The notes beneath the pieces are model-generated. The model had not been told where the DNA came from and ran no database searches. It saw only the letters and a list, made by a program, of their open reading frames with translations. The translations under genes were made by a program, and so were the position numbers. 64,000 bases of DNA, from the NCBI GenBank assembly GCA_028752905.1, contig JAQNBH010000004.1, positions 852,610 through 916,609 of the forward strand. The letters run 5' to 3'. Source of the stretch: Cladorhizidae sp. MBARI D1340-BT2 (taxonomy: Eukaryota > Porifera > Demospongiae > Poecilosclerida > Cladorhizidae). This document shows, in pieces, positions 13,001 to 24,038 of this stretch (positions are counted from its first letter, which is position 1; every line of letters begins with the position of its first letter).

Positions 13001-14782
13001 GGACACACACTGAACTAACACCACACTGGGTGGAGGCAGGTTGAAGTAGGTTGACAATAGCTCTATGAGGACACACACTGGACCAACATCACACTGGGTG
13101 GAGGCAGGTTGAAGTATGTTGATAATAGCTCTATGGGGACACACACTGGATCAACACCACACTAGGTTGAGGCAGGTTGAAGTAGGTTGACAATAGCTCT
13201 ATGGGGACACACACTGGACCATCATCACACTGGGTGGAGGCAGGTTGAAGTAGGTTGACAAAAGCTCTATGGGATACACACCAACACCACACTGGGTGGA
13301 AGTTGAAGTATGGTCTATGGGGACACACACTGGACCAACATCACACTGGGTTGAGGAAAGTTGAAGTACTGTAGGTTGACAATAGCTCTATGAGGACACA
13401 CACTGGACCAACATCACACTGGGTGGAAGCAGGTTGAAGTAAGGTTGACAATAGCTCTATGGGAACACACACTGGACCAACACCACACTGGGTTGAGGCA
13501 GGTTGAAGTATGTTGATAATAGCTCTACGGGAACACACACTGGACCAACACCACACTGGGTGGAGGCAGGTTGAAGTAGGTTGACAAAAGCTCTATGAGG
13601 ACACACAATGGACCAACACCACACTGGGTGGAGGCAAGTTGAAGTAAGGTTGACAATAGCTCTATGGGGACACACACTGGACCAACATCACACTGGTTTG
13701 AGGCAGGTTGAAGTAGGTTGACAATAGCTCTATGGGGACACACACTGGACCAACACCACACTGGGTGGAGGCAGGTTGAAGTAGGTTGACAATAGCTCTA
13801 TGGGGACACACACTGGACCAACACCACACTGGGTGGAGGCAGGTTGAAGTAGGTTGACAATAGCTCTATGGGGACACACACTGGACCAACACCACACTGG
13901 GTGGAGGCAGGTTGAAGTAGGTTGACAATACAGCTCTATGGGGACACACACTGGACCAAAACCACACTGGGTGGAGGCAGGTTCAAGTAGGTTGACAATA
14001 GCTCTATGGGGACACACACTGGACCAACACCACACTGGGTGGAGGCACGTTGAAGTAGGTTGACAATAGCTCTATGGGGACACACACTGGACCAACACCA
14101 CACTGGGTGGAGGCAGGTTCAAGTAGGTTGACAATAGCTCTATGGGGACACACACTGGACCAACACCACACTGGGTGGAGGCAGGTTGAAGTAGTTTGAC
14201 AATAGCTCTATGAGGACACACAATGGACCAACATCACACAGGGTGGAGGCAGGTTGAAGTAAGGTTGACAATAGCTCTATGGGGACACACACTGGACCAA
14301 CATCACACTGGGTGGAGGCAGGTTGAAGTAGGTTGACAAAAGCTCTATGGGGACACACACTGGACCATCATCACACTGTGTGGAGGCAGGTTGAAGTAGG
14401 TTGACAATAGCTCTATGGGGACACACACTGGACCAACATCACACTGTGTGGAGGCAGGTTGAAGTAGGTTGACAATAGCTCTATGGGGACACACACTGGA
14501 CCAACACCACACTGGGTGTGGAGGCAGGTTGAAGTAGGTTGACAATAGCGCTATGCGGACACACACTGGACCAACACCACACTGGGTGGAGGCAGGTTGA
14601 AGTAGGTTGACAATAGCTCTATGGGGACACACACTGGACCAACACCACACTGGGTTGAGGCAGGTTGAAGTAGGTTGACAATAGCTCTATGAGGACACAC
14701 ACTGGACCAACACCACACTGGGTGGAGGCAGGTTGAAGTAGGTTGACAATAGCGCTATGAGGACACACAATGGACTAACAGG
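10070..14782. repeat. 68-bp satellite array II, ~69 copies
   Basis: This is a continuation of the same 68-bp satellite on the right of the inserted transposon. The first ~1.9 kb reproduces array I unit by unit: private variants at 3941 and 4201 recur at 10124 and 10384, an offset of 6183. One extra 68-bp unit near 10741-10808 shifts later matches to about 6251. The right third (13700-14780) is more homogeneous. The array ends near 14780 at GGACTAACAGGTGAGGGC. Confidence 0.96.
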
Positions 14783-14813
14783 TGAGGGCAAATATCACCT
14801 TCCCTCAACACAA

Positions 14814-15232
14814 CAGGGCTAGGGCTAGGTTGAACTACCATATAAGGCTAGGGCTAGGTTGAACTACCATATAAGGCTAGGGCTAGGGCTAGGTTGAACT
14901 GCCATATAGGGCTAGGGCTAGGGTGAACTACCATATAGGGCTAGGGCTAGGTTGAACTACCCATATAAGGCTAGGGCTAGGTTGAACTACCATATAAGAT
15001 GGCTAGGTTGAACTACCAAAGGCTAGAGCTAGGTTGAACTACCATATAGGGCTAGGGCTAGGTTGAACTACCATATAGGGCTAGGGCTAGGTTGAACTAC
15101 CATATAAGGCTAGGGCTAGGTTGAACTACCATATAAGGCTAGGGCTAGGTTGAACTACCATATAAGGCTAGGGCTAGGTTGAACTACCATGTAAGGCTAG
15201 GGCGAGGTTGAAACTACCATATAAGGCTAGGG
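14814..15232. repeat. 29-bp minisatellite with GGCTAGGGCTAGG core
   Basis: The unit contains GGCTAGGGCTAGGTTGAACT plus ACCATATAA (29 bp), about 14 copies with small deletions and an extra GGGCTA in some. The TAGGGC word looks telomere-like, but the unit is 29 bp and interrupted, so it is not a telomeric array. The 23-nt entry sequence, which includes ACAACAGGGCTAGGGCTAG, is also found at 52172-52194 and, mirrored, near 63184-63206. Confidence 0.9.
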
Positions 15233-15233
15233 T

Positions 15234-15461
15234 TGTTGGTAGAGTCTCTCTGGCATAGCAGCTGCCCCCAGTACAAGCGGCACAGATATCAGCAGTGTTG
15301 GTAGAGTCTCTCTGGCATAGCAGCTGCCCCCAGTACAAGCGGCACAGATAACAGCAGTGTTGGTAGAGTCTCTCTGGCATAGCAGCTGCACCCAGTACAA
15401 GCGGCACAGATATCAGCAGTGTTGGTAGAGTCTCTCTGGCATAGCAGCTGCCCACAACTGC
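15234..15461. repeat. 62-bp tandem repeat, ~3.7 copies
   Basis: AGAGTCTCTCTGGCATAGCA recurs at 15241, 15303, 15365 and 15427, exactly 62 bp apart, with GTACAAGCGGCACAGATA in each full unit. The stretch 15462-15730 after it is unique and I see nothing in it. Confidence 0.93.
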
Positions 15462-15731
15462 CCAGATATCTTCATCAACATGTCAGCTTCTAGGTACTGC
15501 CGTGACCACATATAGGGGCATGCCTAGTCGTTTGCCGCACTAGACACAAAAATTAATTCTATTCTAAGCATTTCTTGGTTTTGTGCATACACAGAGAATA
15601 TTTATGCTTACTAAATCAGGCAGGCATGGCACAGGGTTGAGTGCTGATTAGCTTGAAATCAAGGAGTTAATATCATTACAAACATTCATATACAAAGAAG
15701 AAAACCACACACATTGACCACACCCACTCAC

Positions 15732-15869
15732 CTCTGCTAGTGGCCTCGGGGCTTTCTTTGCCTCCTAATCGACGTCCTTCTCCTACAAACCTCTCACCAA
15801 CAAAAGGGTTAAACCGTGCCCTACGAGGACCCCTGCGGCCCGGACCAATCGGCATGATGTCTCCCGGAC
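15732..15869 (-). CDS. candidate coding exon, Pro/Gly/Arg-rich, downstream of the LRR exon
   Basis: On the minus strand a 138-nt open segment is bounded by a possible acceptor (CCACTAG|GTCCGGG, AG at 15871-15870) and a strong donor GAG|GTGAGT (intron from 15731). It encodes a Gly/Pro/Arg-rich peptide including DIMPIGPGRRGPRRARFNPF. The length is a multiple of three. Its entry phase (second codon base) equals the exit phase of the exon at 16147-16362, so the two can be joined in frame. The family is not recognised; low-complexity composition weakens the case. Confidence 0.4.
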
Positions 15870-16146
15870 CTAGTGGAGGCATGTGTATGGTGTATATAGC
15901 CACAATGTCAGTAGAGAAATAGAGCACACAGATAGTAGAGCACACAGACGGAGCTATTCAATATACAACGTCAACTATGAACCCTATGGAAGTTATGAGT
16001 ATGCCACACCCCTTTTCTATATTTACAACTTGAAGGACCCACTTAAAAGTTGCATAAATGGATCTGTGAGTAATGTCGGGAAGGAGGACAAGATGGAACA
16101 CTATTTGCAAAATGACAAATCACCAGCTAAATTGACGATCCTTTAC

Positions 16147-16362
16147 CCATGAGATGTTCCAGCCAGCTGCCAGGTAAAGACATGCCAGACATCGCCAGCA
16201 CTCGCAAACCTCGGCATAGACCCAGTGACCTCAGGCACTCGGCATCAGGAGGGGTGGAGCAGTGGGAGAGGTTGAGGTGGCGCAGACATGCAAGACGTGG
16301 GAGCGGGTGGTTGGCGGAGATTGAGGTGTACTCTATGTTCAGAGTGTCCAACAGTGGAGCAC
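16147..16362 (-). CDS. leucine-rich-repeat exon (F-box/LRR-like protein fragment)
   Basis: The minus-strand exon is 216 nt, bounded by acceptor ATCCATAG|GTGC (AG at 16364-16363) and donor CATGG|GTAAAG (intron from 16146). The peptide carries leucine-rich-repeat spacing: PLLDTLNIEYTSI, CLRHLNLSHCSTP, SLGLCRGLRVLAMSGMSL. LRR repeats of this kind are typical of F-box/LRR or RNI-like proteins that bind partner proteins, but no F-box is visible. Entry and exit phase are the same, so the exon is symmetrical. The partner exon is probably 15732-15869. No further exon was found upstream, where minisatellites begin. Confidence 0.5.
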
Positions 16363-16611
16363 CTATGGATACACACATGTAGATCATTATTAGCAATCTC
16401 CACTTTCCACATACCTCAACACAGTCTTGTTCAGTATAATGACAGCCACAAGAACACAAGCCCATTTAAAAAATGAAATAATTACTGGTCCAAAGTACAA
16501 AGGAGACAAGACTGTAGCCATGCCGACCACAACCAGATAGATGACCCTTTACCATTTAAAAATACCATTTAAAAATAATATACCGTATATTCTCTACTAG
16601 GAACCGTGTTT

Positions 16612-16745
16612 ACTACTGGAAGGGTGGTTACAATTAGAAGGGTGGTTACTACTGATTGCAGTTGTGAAGGAGTTCTTACTATTGGAAGGGTGGTTACAAT
16701 TAGAAGGTTGGTTACTACTGATTGCAGTTGTGAAGGAGTTCAAGT
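16612..16745. repeat. 66-bp direct duplication
   Basis: AGGGTGGTTACAATTAGAAG occurs at 16621 and 16687, and both are followed by TACTACTGATTGCAGTTGTG, giving two tandem 66-bp copies. Just upstream (16550-16600) are CCATTTAAAAATA repeats and ATACCGTATATTCTC, which resembles the end of a small interspersed repeat. Confidence 0.85.
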
Positions 16746-16773
16746 GCCTGTTTGGAGGAATTCTAATCGTTTG

Positions 16774-16852
16774 GGTGCCTGTGGCTCAACGGTTGAGTGC
16801 CTCACCCAGAAAGCCAGGGGTTCAAGCCCTGCTGGTGACCAGAATTTTTTTT
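16774..16852 (+). ncRNA. tRNA-derived relic (SINE head or tRNA pseudogene) with pol III terminator
   Basis: An A-box-like TGGCTCAACGGTTGAGTG (16782-16799) can fold as a D arm (GCTC/GAGT). A perfect B box GGTTCAAGCCC lies in a 5-bp T stem CAGGG/CCCTG (16815-16831). A run of eight T (16845-16852) follows. Only 16 nt separate the two arms, too few for an anticodon arm, and the acceptor strands pair poorly. It is therefore not a working tRNA; a tRNA-derived SINE promoter or decayed tRNA gene fits. Confidence 0.55.
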
Positions 16853-16913
16853 ACATACATAAGTCTAGTGAGCAATTATTTGGGCATGCCTTATTGCTAC
16901 TCGCCTCCGTGGT

Positions 16914-17050
16914 TACAAATGAGGGGCAAATGGAGGGACAATTACAAATGGAGGGACAATTACAAATGAAGGGGCAATTACAAATGAGGGGCAATTACAA
17001 ATGGAGTGGAGGGGCAATTACAAATGGAGGGGCAATTACAAATGGAGGGC
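16914..17050. repeat. 18-bp minisatellite (~7 copies)
   Basis: The unit is TGGAGGGACAATTACAAA with A/G variants (GGGGCAATTACAAA), interrupted once by an extra GTGGAG. It starts just after the tRNA-derived relic. Confidence 0.88.
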
Positions 17051-17836
17051 TTGTTCCTCAAGCCCTAATAGGGTGCACTATTCATTAGCAGTTAATATCG
17101 GTTACCGGTATTATAACTGGTAAAGGGTCACCTAATGTGTGGTCTACGTTGGGATGCACTTGTTTCCTTTCTCTTTATGCCACACCCACCTGTTGGGAGG
17201 TGTTCCAAGCCTCCCACTGTGACCTCGGTGTGTGAAAGTTCAAGGTTCCTGAGAGAGAGCTAATGGAAGAGGAGTCCCAGACCTTGGTCCGAGAGCTTCA
17301 TGCGAGAGAGCTGGATCACTTCGAACCCTTTGTTCCCTGGGTATATCAGGTCACATGACAAATCACATTCCATTTCATGTGGTCTTGTGTGGCATCACTT
17401 GATAGTCACATGAATTATGGATTTTATATCACATGATTATAGGCATGCATCACATGATTTATCACATGACATGTCACATGATTTTCATGTGGTATGCATA
17501 TGCACCACTTGGTCATCATATGATTGATATACCTGGTCACGTGATACATTGAATGATGTACACATGGTTCACCTGACTGTCACATGACTTAAAATGAATG
17601 CATTAACTTTGTAAGTTACCATAGCAACAGACAATAAAATACATGAAGGCAATTTTGCCACACGTGACGATCATGATGTCTCACCTCTCAGTGCTCTGAA
17701 TATATCCTGGCTAAGTTGCGTGCAACCATTGATGTTGAAATTCTTCAAAGAAGAAATATATTTCGCAAAATAGCATGAACTGTAGTATTAGTTGAGCCCT
17801 CAAAATATGACAATTACAAGAACATGACTTAATTAA
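17051..17836. other. unique island with degenerate CACATGA words
   Basis: No gene is recognised. Between about 17350 and 17600 the word TCACATGA/CACATGAT recurs many times with irregular spacing (for example 17353, 17408, 17431, 17450, 17464, 17475, 17583). This is either a decayed minisatellite or a cluster of E-box-like CACATG sites. The rest (17051-17345, 17600-17836) shows nothing I can name. Confidence 0.45.
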
Positions 17837-18173
17837 GGCAGGAGGCCCGCACCCAGAGCATGCAGGAGGCCTGCACCCAGAGCATGCAGGAGGCCTGCAC
17901 ACAGAGCATGCAGGAGGCCTGCACACAAAGCATGCAGGAGGCACTGCACACAGAGCATGCAGGAGGCCTGCACCCAGAGCATGCAGGAGGCCTGCACACA
18001 GAGCATGCAGGAGGCCTGCACACAAAGCATGCAGGAGGCACTGCACACAGAGCATGCAGGAGGCCTGCACACAGAGCATGCAGGAGGCCTGCACACAGAG
18101 CATGCAGGAGGCCTGCACACAGAGCATGCAGGAGGCCTGCACACAGAGCATGCAGGAGGCCTGCACACAGAGC
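17837..18173. repeat. 24-bp minisatellite, ~14 copies
   Basis: The unit GCATGCAGGAGGCCTGCACA plus CAGA (24 bp) contains two short palindromes, GCATGC and AGGCCT. Variants with CCC for ACA, and an extra CACT at three sites, break the period. Peptide frames of CRPPACSV type are artefacts of the multiple-of-three period. Confidence 0.95.
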
Positions 18174-19549
18174 CTGACCATACTACTGCAGGTTATAGCC
18201 TGTGCTTCCAATAGCCTGACCATACTACTGCAGGTTATAGCCTGTGCTTCCTATAGCCTGACCATACTACTGCAGGTTATAGCCTGTGCTTCCTATAGCC
18301 TGACCATACTACTGCAGGTTATAGTCTGTGCTTCCTATAGCCTGACCATACTACTGCAGTTTATAGCCCGTGCTTCCTATAGCCTGACCATACTACTGCA
18401 GGTTATAGCCTGTGCTTCCTATAGCCTGACCATACTACTGCAGGTTATAGCCTGTGCTTCCTATAGCCTGACCATACTACTGCAGGTTATAGCCTGTGCT
18501 TCCTATAGCCTGACCATACTACTGCAGGTTATAGTCTGTGCTTCCTATAGCCTGACCATACTACTGCAGGTTATAGTCTTCCTATAGCCTGACCATACTA
18601 CTGCAGGTTATAGTCTGTGCTTCCTATAGCCTGACCATACTACTGCAGGTTATAGTCTGTGCTTCCTATAGCCTGACCATACTACTGCAGGTTATAGCCT
18701 GTGCTTCCTATAGCCTGACCATACTACTGCAGGTTATAGTCTGTGCTTCCTATAGCCTGACCATTCTACTGCAGGTTATAGCCTGTGCTTCCTATAGCCT
18801 GACCATACTACTGCAGGTTATAGTCTGTGCTTCCTATAGCCTGACCATACTACTGCAGTTTATAGCCTGTGCTTCCTATAGCCTGACCATACTACTGCAG
18901 GTTATAGTCTGTGCTTCCTATAGCCTGACCATACTACTGCAGGTTATAGCCTGTGCTTCCTATAGCCTGACCATACTACTGCAGGTTATAGCCTGTGCTT
19001 CCTATAGCCTGACCATACTACTGCAGGTTATAGCCTGTGCTTCCTATAGCCTGACCATACTACTGCAGGTTATAGTCTATAGTCTGTGCTTCCTATAGCC
19101 TGACCATACTACTGCAGGTTATAGGCTGTGCTTCCTATAGCCTGACCATACTACTGCAGGTTATAGTCTGTGCTTCCTATAGCCTGACCATACTACTGCA
19201 GGTTATAGGCTGTGCTTCCTATAGCCTGACCATACTACTGCAGGTTATAGGCTGTGCTTCCTATAGCCTCACCATACTACTGCAGGTTATAGGCTGTGCT
19301 TCCTATAGCCTGACCATACTACTGCAGGTTATAGCCTGTGCTTCCTATAGCCTGACCATACTACTGCATGTTATAGCCTGTGCTTCCTATAGCCTGACTA
19401 TACTACTGCAGGTTATAGTCTGTGCTTCGTATAGCCTGACCATACTACTGCAGGTTATAGTCTGTGCTTCCTATAGCCTGACCATACTACTACTACAGGT
19501 TATAGCCTGTGCTTCCTATAGCCTGACCATACTACTGCAGGTTATACAT
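18174..19549. repeat. 42-bp minisatellite, ~33 copies
   Basis: The unit contains GCCTGACCATACTACTGCAG and GTTATAGCCTGTGCTTCCTATA (42 bp; GCCTGACC at 18214 and 18256). It is highly homogeneous, with a C/T/G variant in TATAGYCTGTG and a few short deletions. It abuts the 24-bp array directly. Confidence 0.96.
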
Positions 19550-19901
19550 ATTCCTAGCCCTAGCCGTAGTCATACCGAATAGCTATAATCTTGCTAGCTG
19601 TCATAACTATAGCCACACTGGCTACCACAACTAGTTAGGCTATGTTAGTTTTTATTATAATATAATAGAAATTGTTGTTTTTAACACTCATGGATGGAGT
19701 ATAGCTTGGATTAGGTAAGGTGTAGCATGGACTAGGTAAGGTGTGGTTGTTTCAATAAAAATATTGCGTAGACATTTAGGAACACACCACAAATTTTTCT
19801 TAACCCTAAAAGCTAAGCTACATCCACGGCTACATCCACGGCAATTGGATAGAGACGGGGGATATGCACTATATCAACCTGCGTGCTAGTCAAGCTTATA
19901 C
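19550..19901. other. unique spacer between minisatellites
   Basis: About 350 bp including CCTAGCCCTAGCCGTAGTC and two partial repeats of GGACTAGGTAAGGTGT. No gene, RNA or element is recognised. Confidence 0.5.
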
Positions 19902-20576
19902 GCTCATAGAGCTCAGGAAGTCACACATCCTGCACGTGCTCATAGAGCTCAGGAAGTCACACATCCTGCACGTGCTCATAGAGCTCAGGAAGTCACACAT
20001 CCTGCACGTGTTCATATAGCTCAGGAAGTCACACATCCTGCACATGCTCATGGAAGTCACACATCCTGCACGTGCTCATAGAGCTCAGGAAGTCACACAT
20101 CCTGCACGAGCTCATAGAGCTCAGGAAGTCACACATCCTGCACGTGCTCATAGAGCTCAGGAAGTCACACATCCTGCACATGCTCATAGAGCTCAGGAAG
20201 TCACACATCCTGCACGTGCTCATTGAGCTCAGGAAGTCACACATCCTGCACGTGCTCATAGAGTTCAGGAAGTCACACATCCTGCACGTGCTCATAGAGC
20301 TCAGGCAGTCACACATCCTGCACGTGCTCATAGAGCTCAGGAAGTCAAACATCCTGCACATGCTCATAGAGCTCAGGAAGTCACACATCCTGCACGAGCT
20401 CATAGAGCTCAGGCAGTCACACATCCTGCACGTGCTCATAGAGCTCAGGAAGTCACACATCCTGCACGAGCTCATAGAGCTCAGGAGGTCACACATCCTG
20501 CACGTGCTCATAGAGCTCAGGAACTCACACATCCTGCACGTGCTCATAGAGCTCAGGAAGTCACACATCCTGCAAC
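19902..20576. repeat. 36-bp minisatellite, ~18.5 copies
   Basis: The unit contains CTCATAGAGCTCAGGAAGTC and ACACATCCTGCACGTG (36 bp; GCTCAGG at 19911 and 19947). One shortened unit lies near 20044. The period is a multiple of three, so both strands show long artefactual frames. Confidence 0.96.
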
Positions 20577-20577
20577 G

Positions 20578-20650
20578 TGCTAGACCCCAGCACATCTACT
20601 CACTCACTGCTGGGCCACCATAGACCCCAGCACATCTACTCACTGGCTTG
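20578..20650. repeat. 40-bp direct duplication
   Basis: TAGACCCCAGCACATCTACT begins at 20581 and again at 20621. The following 20651-20767 is unique, with nothing recognised. Confidence 0.8.
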
Positions 20651-20767
20651 TAGGACCCACCACAGACCCATTGCATGTTGCTATGTAGTCTTCACCCTCG
20701 TACACTTCAACAGTCCGAGATCCACTCATAAACATCACCGCCCTCACCGAGTAGCCTGGTAGTGCCA

Positions 20768-21103
20768 TCAGGTGCAAGGTCCCAAGTTTTCCTCAGCAGT
20801 GGGCCGGGATAAGTGAACCAACACTGGCTCTGCTTCATGAAGTAGCTCATCACAACTAAATATCAATACATAAAATCTCAAATATCGATGGATTTTAATG
20901 CTGTTAATATAGAGGACACTCTGCAGGCTAGGAGACTCCTCCAAGCTGGAACTCAAATTCACCTTCCCTTTCGGGTCCATTCTTGCCTGCTGATAGGAAG
21001 GTAAAGGGTCGTAAGCGGGAGTCGGGTCAGGCGGGGGAACAGCCTGAAAGCTGTACTGACTGAGCAAGTGAGCGTTTTCTCTTGAGAAGGAACTTTCATT
21101 CAT
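20768..21103 (-). CDS. hypothetical short protein or first exon with Pro-rich N-terminus
   Basis: The minus-strand frame opens at ATG 21103 and runs 111 codons. The first 60 residues look protein-like: SFSRENAHLLSQYSFQA, then the proline-rich PPPDPTPAYDPLPSYQQ resembling cytosolic PxY tails. The later part, after about residue 60, is less convincing and may be intron read-through, although I see no strong donor. No family is recognised. A first exon of a gene reading left is possible. Confidence 0.3.
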   Translation of the reverse strand: MNESSFSRENAHLLSQYSFQAVPPPDPTPAYDPLPSYQQARMDPKGKVNLSSSLEESPSLQSVLYINSIKIHRYLRFYVLIFSCDELLHEAEPVLVHLSRPTAEENLGPCT

Positions 21104-21129
21104 GTTTTGCTTTCACTTGTGTTAGTACC

Positions 21130-21278
21130 AATATTTGAGAAACAGTAAATATAAGCCAAGAACATTTCATCCCTGCTAATGGCATCAGGTCAGTGCGATG
21201 ATGGAACTCGGGTAGTTGTTAGCTTGTTACTAGATGTGAGAAGCAGTAAATATGAATATTTCATCCCTGCTAATGCAA
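21130..21278. repeat. local direct duplication around TTTCATCCCTGCTAATG
   Basis: AGTAAATAT and CATTTCATCCCTGCTAATG at 21146-21182 recur in shortened form at 21245-21275. A third related word, AATGGCRTCARRTCAGTGCGATG, occurs at 21179 and 22303, so this is a small dispersed family. Confidence 0.6.
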
Positions 21279-21403
21279 GTCACACGATTTGGTCGTCGAT
21301 TTCAGGACTTTTCTCACGCTCTCACGACCACTTACCTATTTCTCACGCCGCGCCCGACCAAACAATGACAGAAGATCTTCCTCAAACTCTCTAAAAGACA
21401 CAG

Positions 21404-21531
21404 TTGGCTTCAATGCGTATCGTGTGGACATGTTTTGGGGGCATCTGAGAGAAATGAAGAAACCTGGTTTGAGCTGTTTTGAATATGATCTTTTGTTTAA
21501 AGTTGCAAATGTTGTATTGACCATATATAGC
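21404..21531 (+). pseudogene. hAT dimerisation-domain relic
   Basis: The frame from about 21404 reads FNAYRVDMFWGHLREMK and FKVANVVLTI. In many invertebrate hAT-like proteins a segment of this form, ending in A-x-V-L-x-I, directly precedes the conserved PHSNADVER-type dimerisation motif. That motif is missing here (the sequence continues YSIRVQGKN). Short and decayed; assignment from motif memory only. Confidence 0.35.
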
Positions 21532-22679
21532 ATTAGAGTGCAGGGGAAGAACGAATTTTTCCCCTTATCAACAAGAACAAGACACCAAGTACAAGTTCCC
21601 TGAGTATGGATGGTACACTTTCATCCCTTATTACAGTGAAGACGCATATCGAGAACCCACTTAGCTGGATTCCATCAGAAGTTCTTAAAGAAGCTATATA
21701 TAACCAGCAGCATAAAAACCGCTAATAGACAATAAACTGCATCTTGCATGCAATATATGAATGTAACTATATTAAAAACTTCTTTCTTTACCTTAACAGT
21801 ATAATATAAGTAGTTGAATGACAAGTCAATGTAATAATATTATAATTCCAACACTCCCAGGTGGTTGATGAGACAAAATGAATGTATTGCATAAGAAATG
21901 TTTTATACCTATTTCTTATATATAGCAGAGGATACATAATTCCTTATAATATATAACTGCTAATCTAGTGTGTTATATATATATATATATTACCCAGGGG
22001 GTTGATGATTGACAAAAGTGGAGCAGTAAAGAACAGTATAGTTGTGACTGAGAGAAATAAAAATTTGGTTATTTGCAGATGCTTGCTCTTCCTTGGTCCA
22101 CACAGCTGCCGATAAATGATGGACATTAAATTAGAATTGGTGAATTCAGTAGGCCATGTAATGGTTATTGAAGCTGCAGTATCAGCTCTGAATGACCAAT
22201 ACAAATGTGCACCTCCCATGTCTCGCTCCAACCAGAGCATTTCTCACTCCACTTTAGCATGAAATCTCGCACTAAGTAGCAATATAAGTTGAGAGGTCTG
22301 GCTAATGGCGTCAAATCAGTGCGATGCTGGAACTCGTTGGGGAGGGGGTTAAATAGTCGGGGCCACATTTTGCGTTCTAGTGTGCAGCATCGCTACTCTT
22401 AATTACGTTCAGGGTTCAGGTAGAGGTAAGTTAGGACCGTCTTCACGGAGCTGGAGAGCCACGGTGAGAAGTGCTGGTGTGAGTTTGAACATCTTCTTAT
22501 AGCAAGACTGCTAAGATGTGCAAAGCTAGCCCAGTGGGTTTTCATGCCAAGTGTGCTGTGTGTGGGGTGCATGTATTTCTGGTGTGTGTGTGCATGTGTG
22601 GTGTGAGTATATGTGTGTATTTGTGTGGGGATGGGGAGGGTTTCTTCTGCCTGGAATTCAAAAGGAGAGTCAAGGGCTG
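21532..22679. other. unique AT-rich stretch, nothing recognised
   Basis: It contains a (TA)n run at 21972-21990 and the word ATTCCTTATAATATATAAC. Open frames are short and unconvincing. A TG-rich stretch at 22551-22630 is simple sequence. Confidence 0.45.
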
Positions 22680-22832
22680 GGAGACACAGACACCCTGCAT
22701 GCATGTGATGCAATGAGCTTGAGACACAGACACCCTGCGTGCATGTGATGTAATGAGCTTGAGACACAGACACCCTGCGTGCATGTGATGTAATGAGCTT
22801 GAGATAGGTACCCTGCGTGCATATGATGCAAA
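22680..22832. repeat. 40-bp minisatellite, ~3.8 copies
   Basis: GAGACACAGACACCCTGCRT followed by GCATGTGATGYAATGAGCTT gives 40 bp per unit. The last copy is degenerate (GAGATAGGTACCCTGC). The stretch 22917-23040 holds two or three partial repeats of CTACGTCAGGTCACTCCAGT. Confidence 0.9.
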
Positions 22833-23041
22833 ATTGCTTCACAAGAAAAATGATGCCTCTTTTTGCTGTAGTCAGAGTATACTTAAACTAAAATAGTAAT
22901 GGGTAGGCATTTAAAACACCACCTACGTCAGGTCACTCCAGTAACAGGTCATGATCAAGTCACTCTAGCCCTACGTCAGGTCACTCCAGTACCAACCTTT
23001 AGACAACCTCAGGCTAAGATCAAGTCACTCTAGTCCCAACT

Positions 23042-24038
23042 TCCTAGAAATACAGAAGCAACACTATATTATATATTCCTAGAAATACAGAAGCAGCATT
23101 ATATTATATAAACCTAGAAATACAGAAGCAGCATTATATTATATATTCCTAGAAATACAGAAGCAACACTATATTATATATTCCTAGAAATACAGAAACA
23201 GCATTATATTATATATTCCTAGAAATACAGAAACAACATATTATATATTCTTAGAAATACAGAAGAAGCACTATATTATATATTCCTAGAAATACAGAAG
23301 CAGCATTATATTATATATTCCTAGAAATACAGAAGCAGCACTATATTATATATTCCTAGAAATACAGAAGCAACACTATATTATATATTCCTAGAAATAC
23401 AGAAGCAGCATTATATTATATATACCTAGAAATACAGAAGCAGCACTATATTATATATTCCTAGAAATACAGAAGCAGCATTATATTATATATTCCTAGA
23501 AATACAGAAGCAGCACTATATTATATATTCCTAGAAACAGAAGCAGCACTATATTATATATACCTAGAAATACAGAAGCAACACTATATTATATATACCT
23601 AGAAATACAGAAGCAACACTATATTATATATTCCTAGAAATACAGAAGCAGCACTATATTATATAAACCTAGAAATACAGAAGCAGCATTATATTATATA
23701 TTCCTAGAAATACAGAAGCAGCACTATATTATATATTCCTAGAAATACAGAAGCAACACTATATTATATATTCCTAGAAATACAGAAGCAGCATTATATT
23801 ATATATACCTAGAAATACAGAAGCAGCACTATATTATATATTCCTAGAAATACAGAAGCAGCATTATATTATATATTCCTAGAAACAGAAGCAGCACTAT
23901 ATTATATATACCTAGAAATACAGAAGCAACACTATATTATATATACCTAGAAATACAGAAGCAACACTATATTATATATTCCTAGAAATACAGAAGCAGC
24001 ACTATATTATATATTCCTAGAAATACAGAAGCAGCATT
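23042..24038. repeat. 35-bp minisatellite, ~28 copies
   Basis: CCTAGAAATACAGAAGCAGC plus ATTATATTATATATT (35 bp). A/G and C/T variants alternate, and a block of variant units (about 23331-23690) recurs at 23720-24010, showing multi-unit duplication. Confidence 0.95.

Noticed and set aside
3873..14782. Dozens of open frames of 60-170 codons with a Cys/Pro/Leu-rich periodic peptide
   Set aside because: They follow the 68-bp satellite through all phases. The period is not a multiple of three, and unit variants do not preserve any one frame.
14814..15232. Telomeric repeat from TAGGGC words
   Set aside because: The hexamer is part of a 29-bp unit with non-telomeric sequence and is internal to the scaffold.
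16774..16852. Functional tRNA gene
   Set aside because: No anticodon arm and poor acceptor pairing.
17711..18587. Cys/Pro-rich and Gln/Ala-rich frames over the 24-bp and 42-bp arrays
   Set aside because: Both periods are multiples of three, so open frames arise automatically on both strands.
22399..22842. 147-codon minus-strand frame
   Set aside because: It spans the 40-bp minisatellite and TG-rich simple sequence, with no recognisable domain.
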